Assembly: GCA_018242445.1 (NCBI GenBank)
Contig: JAFEBW010000039.1
Location: 1 to 64,000, forward strand
Reading direction: 5' to 3'
DNA: 64,000 nt
Source: Pseudomonadota bacterium
Lineage (GTDB): Bacteria; Pseudomonadota; Gammaproteobacteria; Xanthomonadales; Xanthomonadaceae
The translations under genes were made by a program, and so were the position numbers. Shown piece by piece: positions 30,919-38,667 of the stretch. How positions within the stretch are numbered: position 1 is the stretch's first letter; every line of letters starts with the position of its first letter. The notes under the pieces are model-generated. The model did no database searches and was not told where the DNA came from. It saw only the letters and a list, made by a program, of their open reading frames with translations.

Positions 30919-32370
30919 ATGGAATTGCTGCTCGCGCTGGCCTTCCCCGTGCTGGGTGCCGTGCTGCTGGCCTTCCTCGGCGCACGTCGCCGGGCACCGG
31001 CGCTGAACATCGGCAGCGGCCTTGCCACCTTCATCGCCTGCACCGCGCTGACGCTGCGGGTGATGGAGCACGGCCCGTTGCTGGCCGGCAACGAGCAGTT
31101 CTTCGTCGGCCCGTTCAACGTCTTCCTGGTGGAGCTGACCGCCTTCGTCGGCCTGACCACCGCGCTGTTCTCGCGCCCCTACATGCGCATCGAGGCAGAT
31201 CACGGCCGCCTGAGCCCCGGCCGCCTGCGCCTGTACCACAGCATGTTCCAGATGTTCATGTTCACCATGCTGCTGGCGCTGACCACCAACAACCTCGGCA
31301 TCCTGTGGGTGGCGATGGAAGCGGCCACGCTCTCGACCGTGCTGCTGGTCTCGCTGTACCGCACCCCGGCCAGCCTGGAGGCGGCGTGGAAGTATTTCAT
31401 CCTGTGCGGGGTGGGCATCGCGCAGGCCTTGTTCGGCACCATCTTGCTGTATTTCGCCGCCGAGAAGGTGCTCGGCGCGGCCGGCAGCACGGCCTTGCTG
31501 TGGACCCACCTGGCCGCGGTCAAGGGCCAGCTCGAGCCCACCGTGCTGGCGCTGGCTTTCGTGTTCCTGCTGGTGGGCTACGGCACCAAGGTCGGGCTGG
31601 CGCCGCTGCACAACTGGCTGCCGGACGCCCACGCCGAGGGCCCCACGCCGGTCTCGGCGGTGCTCTCCGGGCTGCTGCTCAACGTCGCCCTGTACGCGGT
31701 GGTGCGCTGCAAGGTGCTGGTCGATGGCGCGCTGCACACCGGCATGGCCGGCCGGATGATGATGGGCTTCGGCCTGCTCTCGGTGCTGCTCTCGGCGTTC
31801 TTCCTGTGGCGGCAGAAGGACATCAAGCGGCTGTTCGCGTATTCCTCGATCGAGCACATGGGCATCATCACCTTCGCCTTCGGCATGGGCGGGCCGATCG
31901 CCAATTTCGCCGCCCTGCTGCACATGACCGTGCACTCGCTGACCAAGTCGGCGATCTTCTTCGCCGCCGGGCATGCCGCGCAGAAGGCCGGCTCGCAGGC
32001 GATGGACGCCATCCGCGGCCTGATCGGCTCCAGCCCGACCGTCGGCTGGGGGCTGATGCTGGGCACCCTGGCCATCCTCGGGATGCCGCCGTTCGGCGTG
32101 TTCGCCAGCGAGTTCCTGATCCTCACCACCGCGATGCGCGAGCACCCGTGGGCGACCCCGCTGCTGCTGCTCGCGCTGGGCGTGGCCTTCGCGGCGATCT
32201 TCGGGCGCGTGCAGTCGATGGTGTTCGGCCCGGCCACGCTGCCGCGGCTGGCGCATTCGCCGGCCTTGCTGCCGGTGTTCGCGCACATCGCGCTGGTGCT
32301 GTGCCTGGGGCTGTACATCCCGCCGGCGCTGGCCGCGTGGTATCGGCTCGCGGCGGCGATGATCGGATGA
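30919..32370 (+). CDS. hyfF: Hydrogenase-4 subunit F-like (NuoN/M-type) membrane protein
   Basis: A 483-residue second antiporter-like subunit. Motifs: LGILWVAMEAATLSTVLLVS (Glu), GYGTKVGLAPLHNWLPDAHAEG, TPVSAVLSGLLLNVALYAVV, KDIKRLFAYSSIEHMGIITF and HSLTKSAIFFAAGH (Lys). All key channel residues are kept, so a second ion path is expected. A HyfD-like gene, present in E. coli hyf, is absent. The stop overlaps hyfG by 4 bp. Confidence 0.92.
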   Translation: MELLLALAFPVLGAVLLAFLGARRRAPALNIGSGLATFIACTALTLRVMEHGPLLAGNEQFFVGPFNVFLVELTAFVGLTTALFSRPYMRIEADHGRLSPGRLRLYHSMFQMFMFTMLLALTTNNLGILWVAMEAATLSTVLLVSLYRTPASLEAAWKYFILCGVGIAQALFGTILLYFAAEKVLGAAGSTALLWTHLAAVKGQLEPTVLALAFVFLLVGYGTKVGLAPLHNWLPDAHAEGPTPVSAVLSGLLLNVALYAVVRCKVLVDGALHTGMAGRMMMGFGLLSVLLSAFFLWRQKDIKRLFAYSSIEHMGIITFAFGMGGPIANFAALLHMTVHSLTKSAIFFAAGHAAQKAGSQAMDAIRGLIGSSPTVGWGLMLGTLAILGMPPFGVFASEFLILTTAMREHPWATPLLLLALGVAFAAIFGRVQSMVFGPATLPRLAHSPALLPVFAHIALVLCLGLYIPPALAAWYRLAAAMIG

Positions 32371-33914
32371 ACATCACGAGCTTCCACGGCATCGAACTGA
32401 AGCCGCTGCCCGGCACCCTGCCGCTGCGCCGCGGCCTTGCCACGCCCGGGCAACTGCCCGAACTGTGCAAGGCGGCCGCCGCTGCCGGCGCCCGCCTGCT
32501 CGCGCTGTGGGGTGCGGACGAGCGCGATCGCGAGCGCGGCTTCGTGCTCTGGCTGGTGTTGCAGGATGCGGACGGCCTGGTCCTGATCGAAACCGCGCTC
32601 GCGGCCGACGCGCCGCAACATCCCGACCTCAGCGACAGCTTTTTCGCGGCCGGGCGCATGCAGCGGGCGAACTACGACCTGCTCGGCATCCGCGCCACGG
32701 GCGGCGATGCGCGCCCATGGCTGGATCATGGTCAGTGGCAAGGCACACGCTTTCCGCTGCGGCGCGCGCCGGAAACCTCCTTGCAAGGCCACGAGAGCGC
32801 GCAGGATTACCCGTTCGTGCGGGTGCAAGGCTCGGGCGTGCACGAGGTGGCGGTCGGCCCGGTGCATGCGGGCATCATCGAACCCGGGCATTTTCGCTTC
32901 TCGGTGGTCGGCGAGAAGATGCTGCGGCTGGAAGAACGGCTGGGCTACACCCACAAGGGCACGGAACGGCGCTTCCAGGATTTCACTCTCGAATCCGGCG
33001 CGGCACTGGCCGCGCGGATCGCCGGGGATTCCGCGGCGGCTTTCGGCTGGGCCTATGCGATGGCGGCCGAAGCGCTTACCGGCACGCAACCGCCACCACG
33101 CGCGCTGGCCCTGCGCGCCCTGCTGCTAGAACGCGAGCGACTGGCCAACCACCTGGGCGATCTGGGTGCGCTGGGCAACGACGGCGGCTTCGCCTTCGGC
33201 CTGAGCCAGTTCCAGCGGCTCAAGGAAGACCTGCTGCGCGCCAACGCAGCCGCCTTCGGGGCGCGCTATCCACTGGATGCGATCATCCCCGGCGGCACGC
33301 GGGTGGACCTCGATGCCGGCGCGCAGGCCGGACTGCTCGCCGCGCTCGCGCCGCTGGAAGCCGAACTGCTCACGCTGCGCGCGATCTACGACGACCACGC
33401 CGGCCTGCAGGATCGCTTCATGGGCGCCGGACAAGCCAGCCGCGCACTGGCCGAACGCGTGGGCGCGCTCGGCATGGCTGCGCGCGCCTGCGGCGTGGCC
33501 GGCGACTGGCGCGTGGACTTGCCGATCATGCCCTACTCGCAACTGGGCGTGCGCGAGGCCATCGGCAGCGCCGGCGATGTCGCCGCGCGCGTGGCGCTGC
33601 GCTTCGACGAGGCCTGCGAATCCCTGCGCCTGTGCCGGATCGTGCTGGAGACCCTGCCCGCCGGATCGGTGCGCGAACCACTGGGCGCGGTCAGCGGCGA
33701 GGACTGCGCCATCGGCGGCGTGGAAGGCTGGCGCGGGCCGGTGCTGATCGCCCTGAGCGCGCAGCCAGACGGCCGCATCCGCCGCTGCCATCCGCACGAT
33801 CCCTCGTGGCAGAACTGGCCGCTGATCGAGCACGCGGCGATCGGCGACATCATTGCCGACTTCCCGCTCATCAACAAATCCTTCAACCTGTGCTACAGCG
33901 GGCACGACCTGTGA
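32367..33914 (+). CDS. hyfG: Hydrogenase-4 large-subunit-like protein (NuoCD type) lacking the NiFe ligands
   Basis: 515 residues: a NuoC-like N-terminal domain (about 1-160) and a NuoD/large-subunit domain. Homology is clear in VHEVAVGPVHAGIIEPGHFR, LRLEERLGYTHKGTERRFQ and ERERLANHLGDLGALGNDGG. In hydrogenases the two RxCGxC and DPCxxC motifs bind NiFe. Here the first reads R217-I-A-G-D-S222, both Cys replaced. The C-terminal one reads NLC509-YS-G512, with one Cys kept and one lost. No HycI-type cleavable extension follows. It therefore cannot bind NiFe in the known way; the site may be a quinone-like pocket as in NuoD, or bind something else. Confidence 0.88.
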   Translation: MNITSFHGIELKPLPGTLPLRRGLATPGQLPELCKAAAAAGARLLALWGADERDRERGFVLWLVLQDADGLVLIETALAADAPQHPDLSDSFFAAGRMQRANYDLLGIRATGGDARPWLDHGQWQGTRFPLRRAPETSLQGHESAQDYPFVRVQGSGVHEVAVGPVHAGIIEPGHFRFSVVGEKMLRLEERLGYTHKGTERRFQDFTLESGAALAARIAGDSAAAFGWAYAMAAEALTGTQPPPRALALRALLLERERLANHLGDLGALGNDGGFAFGLSQFQRLKEDLLRANAAAFGARYPLDAIIPGGTRVDLDAGAQAGLLAALAPLEAELLTLRAIYDDHAGLQDRFMGAGQASRALAERVGALGMAARACGVAGDWRVDLPIMPYSQLGVREAIGSAGDVAARVALRFDEACESLRLCRIVLETLPAGSVREPLGAVSGEDCAIGGVEGWRGPVLIALSAQPDGRIRRCHPHDPSWQNWPLIEHAAIGDIIADFPLINKSFNLCYSGHDL

Positions 33915-33939
33915 ACCACCATTTCACACCCCTGAAATC

Positions 33940-34446
33940 ATGCTCAAGACCCTGAGACAGATCGCCCGCGTCGGCCTGCGAGACGAGCCGTATCCGGCGC
34001 CGGCGACGGATACGCCGGAGCTGCTGCAGGCGCAGATCTGGCAGGTGCTCGGCCGCGCTGCGTGCCTGCGCTACGTCGATGCCGGCTCCTGCAACGGCTG
34101 CGAGCTGGAGGTGCAGGCGCTGGGCAACCCGTATTACAACCTCGAAGGCGCGGGCATCCATTTCGTCGCCAGCCCGCGGCATGCCGACGTGCTGCTGGTC
34201 AGCGGGGCGATCACCCACAACATGGCCGGCGCCTTGCGCGCCACCTACGATGCGATGCCCGAGCCCAAGCGGGTGGTCGCGATCGGCGATTGCGCGGCCT
34301 GCGGGGGCATCTTCGGCGCGGGTTACGCCACCCTCGGCGGATTGGACAAGATCCTGCCGGTGGACGTGACCATCCACGGCTGCCCGCCCACGCCCGTCGC
34401 CCTGCTGCGCGGCATCCTCGCGGCGGCGGCGCGGGTTGCGGTGTGA
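33940..34446 (+). CDS. hyfI: Hydrogenase-4 small-subunit-like (NuoB/HyfI type) Fe-S protein
   Basis: 168 residues carrying the proximal (N2-like) 4Fe-4S site: C51 and C54 in GSCNGCELE, C118 in IGDCAACGG and C148 in HGCPPTP, all intact. Shorter than E. coli HyfI/HycG (about 250) because the C-terminal extension is missing. It should accept or donate electrons next to the HyfG site. No NuoI/HyfH-type ferredoxin follows, so the electron partner is not encoded here. The last gene of the operon, 25 bp after hyfG. Confidence 0.9.
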   Translation: MLKTLRQIARVGLRDEPYPAPATDTPELLQAQIWQVLGRAACLRYVDAGSCNGCELEVQALGNPYYNLEGAGIHFVASPRHADVLLVSGAITHNMAGALRATYDAMPEPKRVVAIGDCAACGGIFGAGYATLGGLDKILPVDVTIHGCPPTPVALLRGILAAAARVAV

Positions 34447-34762
34447 GCGGGAGCCGCGTTCACCCAAGACTCGGCAATACTCTCGACTTCAGGCTATTTA
34501 CGTCCCGACACCATGTGTCACAAGGAGGGTGAGACGTTGATATCGCCACTCTGCAACGTCGTGGCGACCGGACTCGGCATTCCCTCACCCGCCGCGCCTG
34601 TGGCGCGTCGGCCTCTCCCGGAGGGAGATGCCGTGTTTCTCCCTGCTCCCATCGGGAGAAGGTGGCGCGCAGCGCCGGATGAGGGAAAGCCCTTCGGATG
34701 CGACTGACTTTTAGTTTGAGAGCTTTTCAAGCCACAGCCGACGCGACTACCTGCATCCATCC
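34447..34762. other. Intergenic region with a 108-bp inverted-repeat element
   Basis: No gene seen. An element at 34580-34687 is bounded by TTCCCTCA and TGAGGGAA and contains nested inverted segments (CTCTCCC / GGGAGAT and CTCCC / GGGAG). It resembles the large GC-rich repeats scattered in xanthomonad intergenic DNA. It is followed by an AT-rich stretch (TTTTAGTTTGAGAGCTTTTC) that may contain the thiD promoter. Confidence 0.6.
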
Positions 34763-35569
34763 ATGCCCCACACCCCCCGCCCCTGCGCCCTGACCATCGC
34801 CGGCTCCGACTCCGGCGGCGGTGCCGGCATCCAGGCCGACCTCAAGACCTTCGCCGCGCATGGCGTGCATGGCCTGACCGTGATCGCCGCGCTGACTGCG
34901 CAGAACACCCGCGGCGTGCGCGCCGTGCAGGTGCCACCGGTGGAATTTCTACGCGCACAGATCGACGCCTGCTTCGACGATTTCACCATCGGCGCGGTGA
35001 AAATCGGCATGCTCGCCAGCGCGGAGGTCATCGCCGCCGTCGCCGCTGCACTGGCGTATTGGCAGCCACGCTTCATCGTCCTCGATCCGGTGATGGTCGC
35101 CACCTCCGGCGCGCGCCTGCTGGATGCCGATGCGCTCGCTGCCATGCGCGAACGCCTGCTTCCGCTGGCGAGCGTGGTCACCCCCAACATCCCCGAGGCC
35201 GAAGCCATGCTCGGTCATCCCATCGCCGATGCCACCGCCGCCGATGCCGCGCTGGACGAACTGCTGGCGCTGGGCGCGCCGGCGGTGCTGCTCAAGGGCG
35301 GCCACCTGCCCGGTGAGGGCGCGATGGTCGATCGCTTTGCATCTGGCCACGAGCGTGCCCGGTTCACCCATCCGCGACTGGACGTGCAAGCGCACGGCAC
35401 CGGATGTACGCTGGCGGCAGCGATCGCCGCAAACCTGTGCCGAGGCGCCACCCTCTTGAAAGCGGCCGCGGCGGCCACAGACTATGTGCATGGCGCGCTG
35501 CGGAACTCGTGGCGACCGGGGCAGTCCAAGCTCTCAGTGCTCGATCCCTTCTGGCAATACCGTTCCTGA
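34763..35569 (+). CDS. thiD: Hydroxymethylpyrimidine/phosphomethylpyrimidine kinase
   Basis: Phosphorylates HMP and HMP-P in thiamine synthesis. 268 residues; ribokinase-like fold with [54 protein letters not shown] and [10 protein letters not shown]. The catalytic base lies in [15 protein letters not shown]. Complete. It is the first gene of a rightward set; no other thi gene is adjacent. Confidence 0.96.
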   Translation: MPHTPRPCALTIAGSDSGGGAGIQADLKTFAAHGVHGLTVIAALTAQNTRGVRAVQVPPVEFLRAQIDACFDDFTIGAVKIGMLASAEVIAAVAAALAYWQPRFIVLDPVMVATSGARLLDADALAAMRERLLPLASVVTPNIPEAEAMLGHPIADATAADAALDELLALGAPAVLLKGGHLPGEGAMVDRFASGHERARFTHPRLDVQAHGTGCTLAAAIAANLCRGATLLKAAAAATDYVHGALRNSWRPGQSKLSVLDPFWQYRS

Positions 35570-35593
35570 AAATCCATCGGAGACCGCAAGACC

Positions 35594-36355
35594 ATGGCCA
35601 ACATCCTGCGTTCCAGCAACCCCGCCCTGGGGCAGAACGTCTTCCTCGACTCCGCCAGCGGTGCGGTGCGTTCCGGCGATGGCGCGATGACCATCAACGG
35701 CACCGTCAACAAGACGGCCTTCCTGCTCGTGCTCGTGCTGGTCGGGGCGATGTACAGCTGGAGCCAGTTCAGCGCCGGCGACCCGGGTGCCGTGCAAGGG
35801 CTGGCGATGATCGGTGCCATCGGCGGCTTCATCCTCGCCATGATCACCATCTTCAAGCAGCAGTGGGCGATGTACACCGCGCCCGCCTACGCGGTGCTGG
35901 AAGGCCTGTTCATCGGCGCGATCTCGGCATTTTTCAATGCGCGCTATCAGGGCATCGTGATGCAGGCCGCCGGCCTGACCTTCGGCGTGATGGGCGCGAT
36001 GTTGCTGGCCTACCGCAGCGGCCTGATCCGCGCCACCGAAAAGTTCCGCCTCGGCGTGTTCGCGGCCACCGGTGGCGTGGCCCTGTTTTATCTGGCCAGC
36101 ATGGTGATGGGTTTCTTCGGTCATTCGTTCAGCGTGATCTCCGCCAGCACCCCGATGGGCATCGGCCTGAGTGCCGTGGTGGTGATCATCGCCGCGCTGA
36201 ACCTGATCCTCGATTTCGACACCATCGAGCGCGGTGCCGCCGCCGGCGCGCCCAAGTACATGGAGTGGTACGGCGCCTTCGGCCTCGTCGTCACCCTGGT
36301 GTGGCTGTATCTGGAAATCCTGCGCCTGCTGTCCAAGCTCAGTTCGCGCAACTGA
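35594..36355 (+). CDS. Bax inhibitor-1 / YccA family membrane protein
   Basis: 253 residues, seven predicted transmembrane helices after a polar N-terminus (MANILRSSNPALGQNVFLDS). Bax-inhibitor features include YAVLEGLFIGAISAFF, a conserved LIRATEKFR loop and the C-terminal DFDTIERGAAAGAPKYMEWY, where the acidic residues correspond to the Asp pair of pH-gated Ca2+ leak channels in the family. The physiological role in bacteria is not settled. 24 bp after thiD. Confidence 0.9.
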   Translation: MANILRSSNPALGQNVFLDSASGAVRSGDGAMTINGTVNKTAFLLVLVLVGAMYSWSQFSAGDPGAVQGLAMIGAIGGFILAMITIFKQQWAMYTAPAYAVLEGLFIGAISAFFNARYQGIVMQAAGLTFGVMGAMLLAYRSGLIRATEKFRLGVFAATGGVALFYLASMVMGFFGHSFSVISASTPMGIGLSAVVVIIAALNLILDFDTIERGAAAGAPKYMEWYGAFGLVVTLVWLYLEILRLLSKLSSRN

Positions 36356-36383
36356 CGATTTCACGCAGCGATCGATCCAGCGA

Positions 36384-36411
36384 GGGGCGGCCACGGTCGC
36401 CCCTTTGCTTT
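36384..36411 (+). terminator. Intrinsic terminator after the Bax-inhibitor-like gene
   Basis: Stem GGGGCG / CGCCCC around GCCACGGT, followed by TTTGCTTT. Confidence 0.7.
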
Positions 36412-36526
36412 GGTGGATACATGATCTTGCACGGCAGGTCCTGTTTCGCGCTACTTTTCCAGCCGCACTGGATCGACCCAGTCACCGCCATCCATTATCA
36501 CGGCACCACCCGGACGAGCGCCGCGC

Positions 36527-37564
36527 ATGGACATCACCCGCAAGCACCTGGACGAGGCCGCCAGTGCCGGCCTCATCAGCCCCGCGCAGGCCGGCAGCCT
36601 GTGGGACTTCCTCGCCGCGCGCGGGCACGAACAGGCGCGCTTCGGTTTCACCCACATCCTGTACTACCTCGGCGGGCTGATCGCGATCGGCGCGATGAGC
36701 CTGTTCATGACCCTGGGCTGGGAAAGTTTCGGCGGCTGGGGTCTGTTCGCCATCGCGCTGTCCTACGCAGCGGCCGGACTGTGGCTGACCGAATACTTCC
36801 TGCGCGGCAAGGATCTGAAGATCCCCGCCGGCATCACCGCCACTTTCGTGATCGTGCTGGTGCCGCTGGCGGTATACGGCTTGCAGCATGGTCTGGGTTT
36901 CTGGCCGGCGCAGGACGGCATGGCCTACCGCCAGTACCACGAGCGCGTGGACTGGCGCTGGATCATCATGGAACTGTCCACCCTGGCCTGCGGCGCGGCG
37001 CTGCTGTGGCGCTACCGGCTGCCGTTCATGGTGATGCCGATCGCGGTGACGTTGTGGTACATGAGCATGGATCTCACGCCCTTCCTGTTCGGCGAGGATG
37101 CGACATGGGACAAGCGCAAGGCGGTCTCCATCGTGGTGGGCCTGGCCATCACCGCGCTGGCGCTGCTGGTGGACGTGCGCAGCCGTCGCAACCCGGATTT
37201 TGGATTCTGGCTGTACCTGTTCGGGGTGATGGCCTTCTGGGGCGGGCTGACGATGCTGGATTCCAAGCAAGAACTGGGCAAGTTCTTCTACATGCTGCTC
37301 AACCTCGGCCTGATCGGCCTCGGCGCGGCACTGGCGCGGCGCGTGTTCGTGGTGTTCGGCGGCCTGGGCGTGGCCGGCTACCTCGGCCACCTCTCCTACA
37401 GCGTGTTCAAGGACAGCCTGTTGTTCCCGTTCGCGCTGACCTGCATCGGCCTGGGCATCATCGCCCTGGGCGTGCTGTGGCAACGCCACGAGGCTGCCAT
37501 CGGCACCCGCCTGCGCGGCGTGCTGCCGGCCCCGCTGCGGGAGTTGGCGGACAACGCGGCATGA
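36527..37564 (+). CDS. DUF2157-type membrane protein
   Basis: 345 residues with a soluble N-terminal helix pair (ITRKHLDEAASAGLISPAQA) typical of DUF2157, then about nine transmembrane segments. Conserved-looking loops are ERVDWRWIIMELSTLACG and WDKRKAVSIVVGLAI. No catalytic motif is visible and function is unknown. Monocistronic, downstream of a terminator. Confidence 0.8.
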   Translation: MDITRKHLDEAASAGLISPAQAGSLWDFLAARGHEQARFGFTHILYYLGGLIAIGAMSLFMTLGWESFGGWGLFAIALSYAAAGLWLTEYFLRGKDLKIPAGITATFVIVLVPLAVYGLQHGLGFWPAQDGMAYRQYHERVDWRWIIMELSTLACGAALLWRYRLPFMVMPIAVTLWYMSMDLTPFLFGEDATWDKRKAVSIVVGLAITALALLVDVRSRRNPDFGFWLYLFGVMAFWGGLTMLDSKQELGKFFYMLLNLGLIGLGAALARRVFVVFGGLGVAGYLGHLSYSVFKDSLLFPFALTCIGLGIIALGVLWQRHEAAIGTRLRGVLPAPLRELADNAA

Positions 37565-37607
37565 CGCGCGAGCCGGCCCGCCATGCAGGCGGTTTCAAGC
37601 GATTGGA

Positions 37608-38498
37608 TCATCCACGGCTGCCCAGCCGGTTCAACGGCAGCCGCAGATAGCTGGTGCCATCGGCCTCCGCCGGCGGCAGGCGGCCGCCGCGGATGTTGAC
37701 CTGCAAGGCTGGCAGCAGCAGCTTCGGCACCGGCAGGGTCGCATCGCGCGCAGTGCGCAGGCGCACGAAGTCGGCCTCGCCGGCCCCGCCGCCGACATGG
37801 ATGTTGTGCGCTTTCTCGTCGGCCAGCGCGACTTGCGCCAACGCGCCGCGTCCGGCCGGTGGATAGTCGTGGCACAGGAAGATGCGGGTCGTGTCGGGCA
37901 ACGCGAGGATCGAACGGGTCGAGGCGTACAACCGCGCGGCATCGCCACCGGGGAAATCGCAGCGCGCGGTGCCCACGTCCGGCGCGAACAAGGTATCGCC
38001 GACGAAGGCGGCATCGCCGATCACATAGGTCAGGCTGTCGCCGGTGTGGCCAGGAGTCGCCAGCACGCGCGCCGGCAAGGCGCCGATGGCGAACGCATCG
38101 CCGTCGTCGAACAGGCGGTCGAACTGGCTGCCGTCGGGGATGAACTCGTCGCCGAGACCGAATAACGCCTTGAAGGTTTGTTGCACGCCGACGATGCCGC
38201 GGCCGATCGCCAGCTTCGCGCCCAGCGCATCGCGCAGGTAGCCGCCGGCGCTGAGATGGTCGGCGTGCGCGTGGGTTTCGAGTATCCATTCCACGTTCAA
38301 CGCATGCGCGCGCACGAATGCCAGCACGGCGTCGGCCGACTTCGTGGACGTGCGCGCCGCAGCGGCATCAAAGTCCAGCACCGGATCGACGATCGCCGCC
38401 GCGCTGCCAGCGCCGGCATGCACGAGGTGGGTGAAGGTGCCGGTGTCCTTGTCGAAGAAGGCTTCGACCTGCGGAACCTGTCCGATCGCGTCTGCCAC
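37608..38498 (-). CDS. MBL-fold hydrolase, ETHE1/BigR-associated Blh type
   Basis: 296-residue metallo-beta-lactamase fold protein. Metal motif THAHADH (HxHxDH), ATPGHTGDSLTYVIGDAAFV, FVGDTLFAPDVGTARCDFPG and LCHDYPP follow the persulfide dioxygenase/glyoxalase II-like pattern with a single iron site. Relatives (ETHE1, Blh) oxidise glutathione persulfide in sulfide detoxification. No rhodanese or BigR regulator is beside it, so the role is inferred from family only. Convergent with the DUF2157 gene, divergent from mutS. Confidence 0.85.
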   Translation of the reverse strand: MADAIGQVPQVEAFFDKDTGTFTHLVHAGAGSAAAIVDPVLDFDAAAARTSTKSADAVLAFVRAHALNVEWILETHAHADHLSAGGYLRDALGAKLAIGRGIVGVQQTFKALFGLGDEFIPDGSQFDRLFDDGDAFAIGALPARVLATPGHTGDSLTYVIGDAAFVGDTLFAPDVGTARCDFPGGDAARLYASTRSILALPDTTRIFLCHDYPPAGRGALAQVALADEKAHNIHVGGGAGEADFVRLRTARDATLPVPKLLLPALQVNIRGGRLPPAEADGTSYLRLPLNRLGSRG

Positions 38499-38667
38499 GG
38501 TGACCCCCTTCGCCGTCTGCCGCCCTTGATCCCGATCCGTGTCCCGCGGAGCTTGACCGGGTCATCGGGCACCCATGCTGCCACGCTGCGCACGGGCTGT
38601 CGCGCGCGGCGACCAGCCGGTTCCGGCACAATGCGCGCCTGAGGCGAGCGCAGGATCGAGTCGAAAA

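Noticed and set aside
27306..34446. Formate hydrogenlyase or hydrogenase-4
   Set aside because: Three of four NiFe Cys are lost and no maturation, formate dehydrogenase or ferredoxin subunit genes are present.
34513..34707. Small open frame of 64 codons after hyfI
   Set aside because: It lies across the inverted-repeat element and has no recognisable protein features.
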